A DNA stretch of 30,954 nt from a virus. Position 1 is the stretch's first letter; the number at the start of each line of letters is the position of its first letter. The translations under genes and the position numbers were made by a program. Below the pieces are notes generated by a model. The model worked only from the letters and a program-made list of their open reading frames with translations, ran no database searches and was not told the origin of the DNA. Of the stretch, positions 30,162 to 30,954 are shown piece after piece. The DNA is taken from positions 1 through 30,954 of the IMG/VR virus record IMGVR_UViG_3300047320_000207. The stretch is one strand, 5' to 3'.

Positions 30162-30439
30162 ATACCCAGTTTCTCTTGATGGCCCAGTACAACGGCATGG
30201 CCATCATTCCCCTTGAACGCGTGTGCAGCGACTACTTCAACCACCTCACTCCAGAGAAAATGAAACTGAAGGTGGCCGCCGGTGATATCGACTTGCCACT
30301 GGTACGACTGGAAAGCAGCCAAAAGTCGGCCAGAGGGGTACACCTGAACGACTTGGCCGCCTATCTCGATGCCCAACACCTCAAAGCAAAGATGGAACAT
30401 GCCAAGCTCATGGGACGAGACCTAAGACGAGCTTCGTAG
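30158..30439 (+). CDS. Second PrtN-family regulator
   Basis: The protein has 93 residues from the ATG at 30158 (MNTQFLLMAQYNGMAIIPLE). This is the full PrtN family pattern: LERVCSDYFNHLTPEKMKLKVAAGDIDLPLVRLESSQKSARGVHLNDLAAYLDAQ. It is longer and closer to canonical PrtN than the 80-residue protein at 28500. It is the last gene of the rightward operon before the 235-base gap. It may activate phage or pyocin genes, or be used as an anti-regulator; no P-box has been located. Confidence 0.85.
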   Translation: MNTQFLLMAQYNGMAIIPLERVCSDYFNHLTPEKMKLKVAAGDIDLPLVRLESSQKSARGVHLNDLAAYLDAQHLKAKMEHAKLMGRDLRRAS

Positions 30440-30674
30440 CCAATTCCGTAATTGCTTGAATTGCCATCCAAAACTCACCTCGTCTGTTCAAGCTAACTGC
30501 ATTACAACTGACCCACCGTTGACATCGGCAAGACTATGAGGCGACCGATCATCCGATTGACCAAATCACTTTTTTTGCCCACAGCACTGCTTTTGGCTTA
30601 GGATGGTCCAGATTGATGCTCACAAAGCGCTTTTTTGTAGAAAAACTGAAAATTTTGAGGTTAGAGGTACGCCT
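30440..30674. other. AT-rich intergenic region before the ATPase gene
   Basis: This 235-base gap has no gene. A CAATTC/GAATTG inverted repeat lies just after the PrtN-like stop, and several T-runs occur (at about 30570 and 30631). I see no convincing terminator or sigma-70 promoter, although a promoter for the following gene is expected. The composition change from about 30500 marks the boundary to cargo DNA. Confidence 0.5.
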
Positions 30675-30954
30675 ATGCTGCTTAGATTTGGCACAAGTAA
30701 TCACAGATCGATCCGGGAATACCAGGAGATCAATTTTACTGCCTCATCGCTCAAGGACAGCGAGGAAGGCTTGCTTAGCCTAGACATTGAGAGCTCAGAA
30801 CTTCATGAGTCATCTATCAGTAACCGATTAAAGATTTTACCTGTAATAGCTATTTATGGGGCGAACGCTGCTGGCAAATCAACTTTACTAAATGCTCTGG
30901 ATTTTTATGTGGATTCAATTATTGAATCCCATAGTAGAGTTGCAAAAAGAAAGG
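30675..30954 (+). CDS. AAA/OLD-like ATPase, N-terminal fragment (runs off the right edge)
   Basis: The ATG at 30675 follows AGAGGTA. 93 complete codons are visible: MLLRFGTSNHRSIREYQEIN, the usual FxxxNFrSi-type opening of AAA_15/AAA_21 and RloA/AbiL-like ATPases, then the Walker A GANAAGKST (about residues 62-70). No Walker B or partner is visible. Such proteins, often paired with a second gene such as RloB, act in abortive infection or defence. AT-rich composition like the TIR gene suggests separate acquisition. It could also be an OLD-type or SMC-like ATPase. Confidence 0.8.
   Translation, partial: MLLRFGTSNHRSIREYQEINFTASSLKDSEEGLLSLDIESSELHESSISNRLKILPVIAIYGANAAGKSTLLNALDFYVDSIIESHSRVAKRK

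Overview
The window is most of a temperate tailed-phage genome, very probably a prophage of a Pseudomonas (fluorescens-group-like) host. The evidence is the high-GC coding, the Pseudomonas-type early genes (two PrtN-family proteins, a CP76/CII-type regulator, a DUF2303 protein) and the phage architecture. The phage is a mosaic of a lambda-type head module and a P2-type contractile tail module, so it should be a myovirus. No integrase, attachment site, endolysin or host gene is visible; these must lie outside the window.

Layout, in transcription order. The lysogeny switch is at 26.0-27.2 kb: an S24-type CI repressor on the plus strand and a small Cro-like protein on the minus strand, with interlocked palindromic operators between them. 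A second, related operator lies over a promoter just downstream of cI. Leftward (minus strand) from the switch come a CII/CP76-like regulator, a TraR/DksA zinc-finger protein, a large prim-pol/helicase protein, a cluster of about 12 iteron-like 11-mers that may be the replication origin, and a Q-position late regulator. After a strong intrinsic terminator (tR'-like) comes a holin-like gene. The late operon then continues leftward: terminase small and large subunits, gpW, portal, ClpP-type protease, decoration protein D, capsid E, FII, Z-like protein, an unassigned tail protein, baseplate V, W, J, I, tail fibre, fibre assembly protein, sheath, tube, tail assembly chaperones, and the tape measure protein, which runs off the left edge. 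Intrinsic terminators sit directly upstream of several highly expressed late genes, which implies processive antitermination.

Rightward (plus strand) from the switch is a CI-controllable operon of small early genes: several unknowns, a stand-alone KilAC-like protein, two PrtN-family proteins and a DUF2303 protein.

Two accessory genes look like cargo. One is a 385-residue protein at 19885-21042 that is more AT-rich than its surroundings and lies on the strand opposite to the late operon, between holin and terminase. It joins an N-terminal TIR domain to a C-terminal RsiV/PdaC-like (DUF4163/DUF3298) domain and is the best candidate here for an undescribed defence or sensing system. The other is the start of an AAA/OLD-like ATPase at the right edge (30675 onward), also AT-rich and also resembling phage-defence ATPases.
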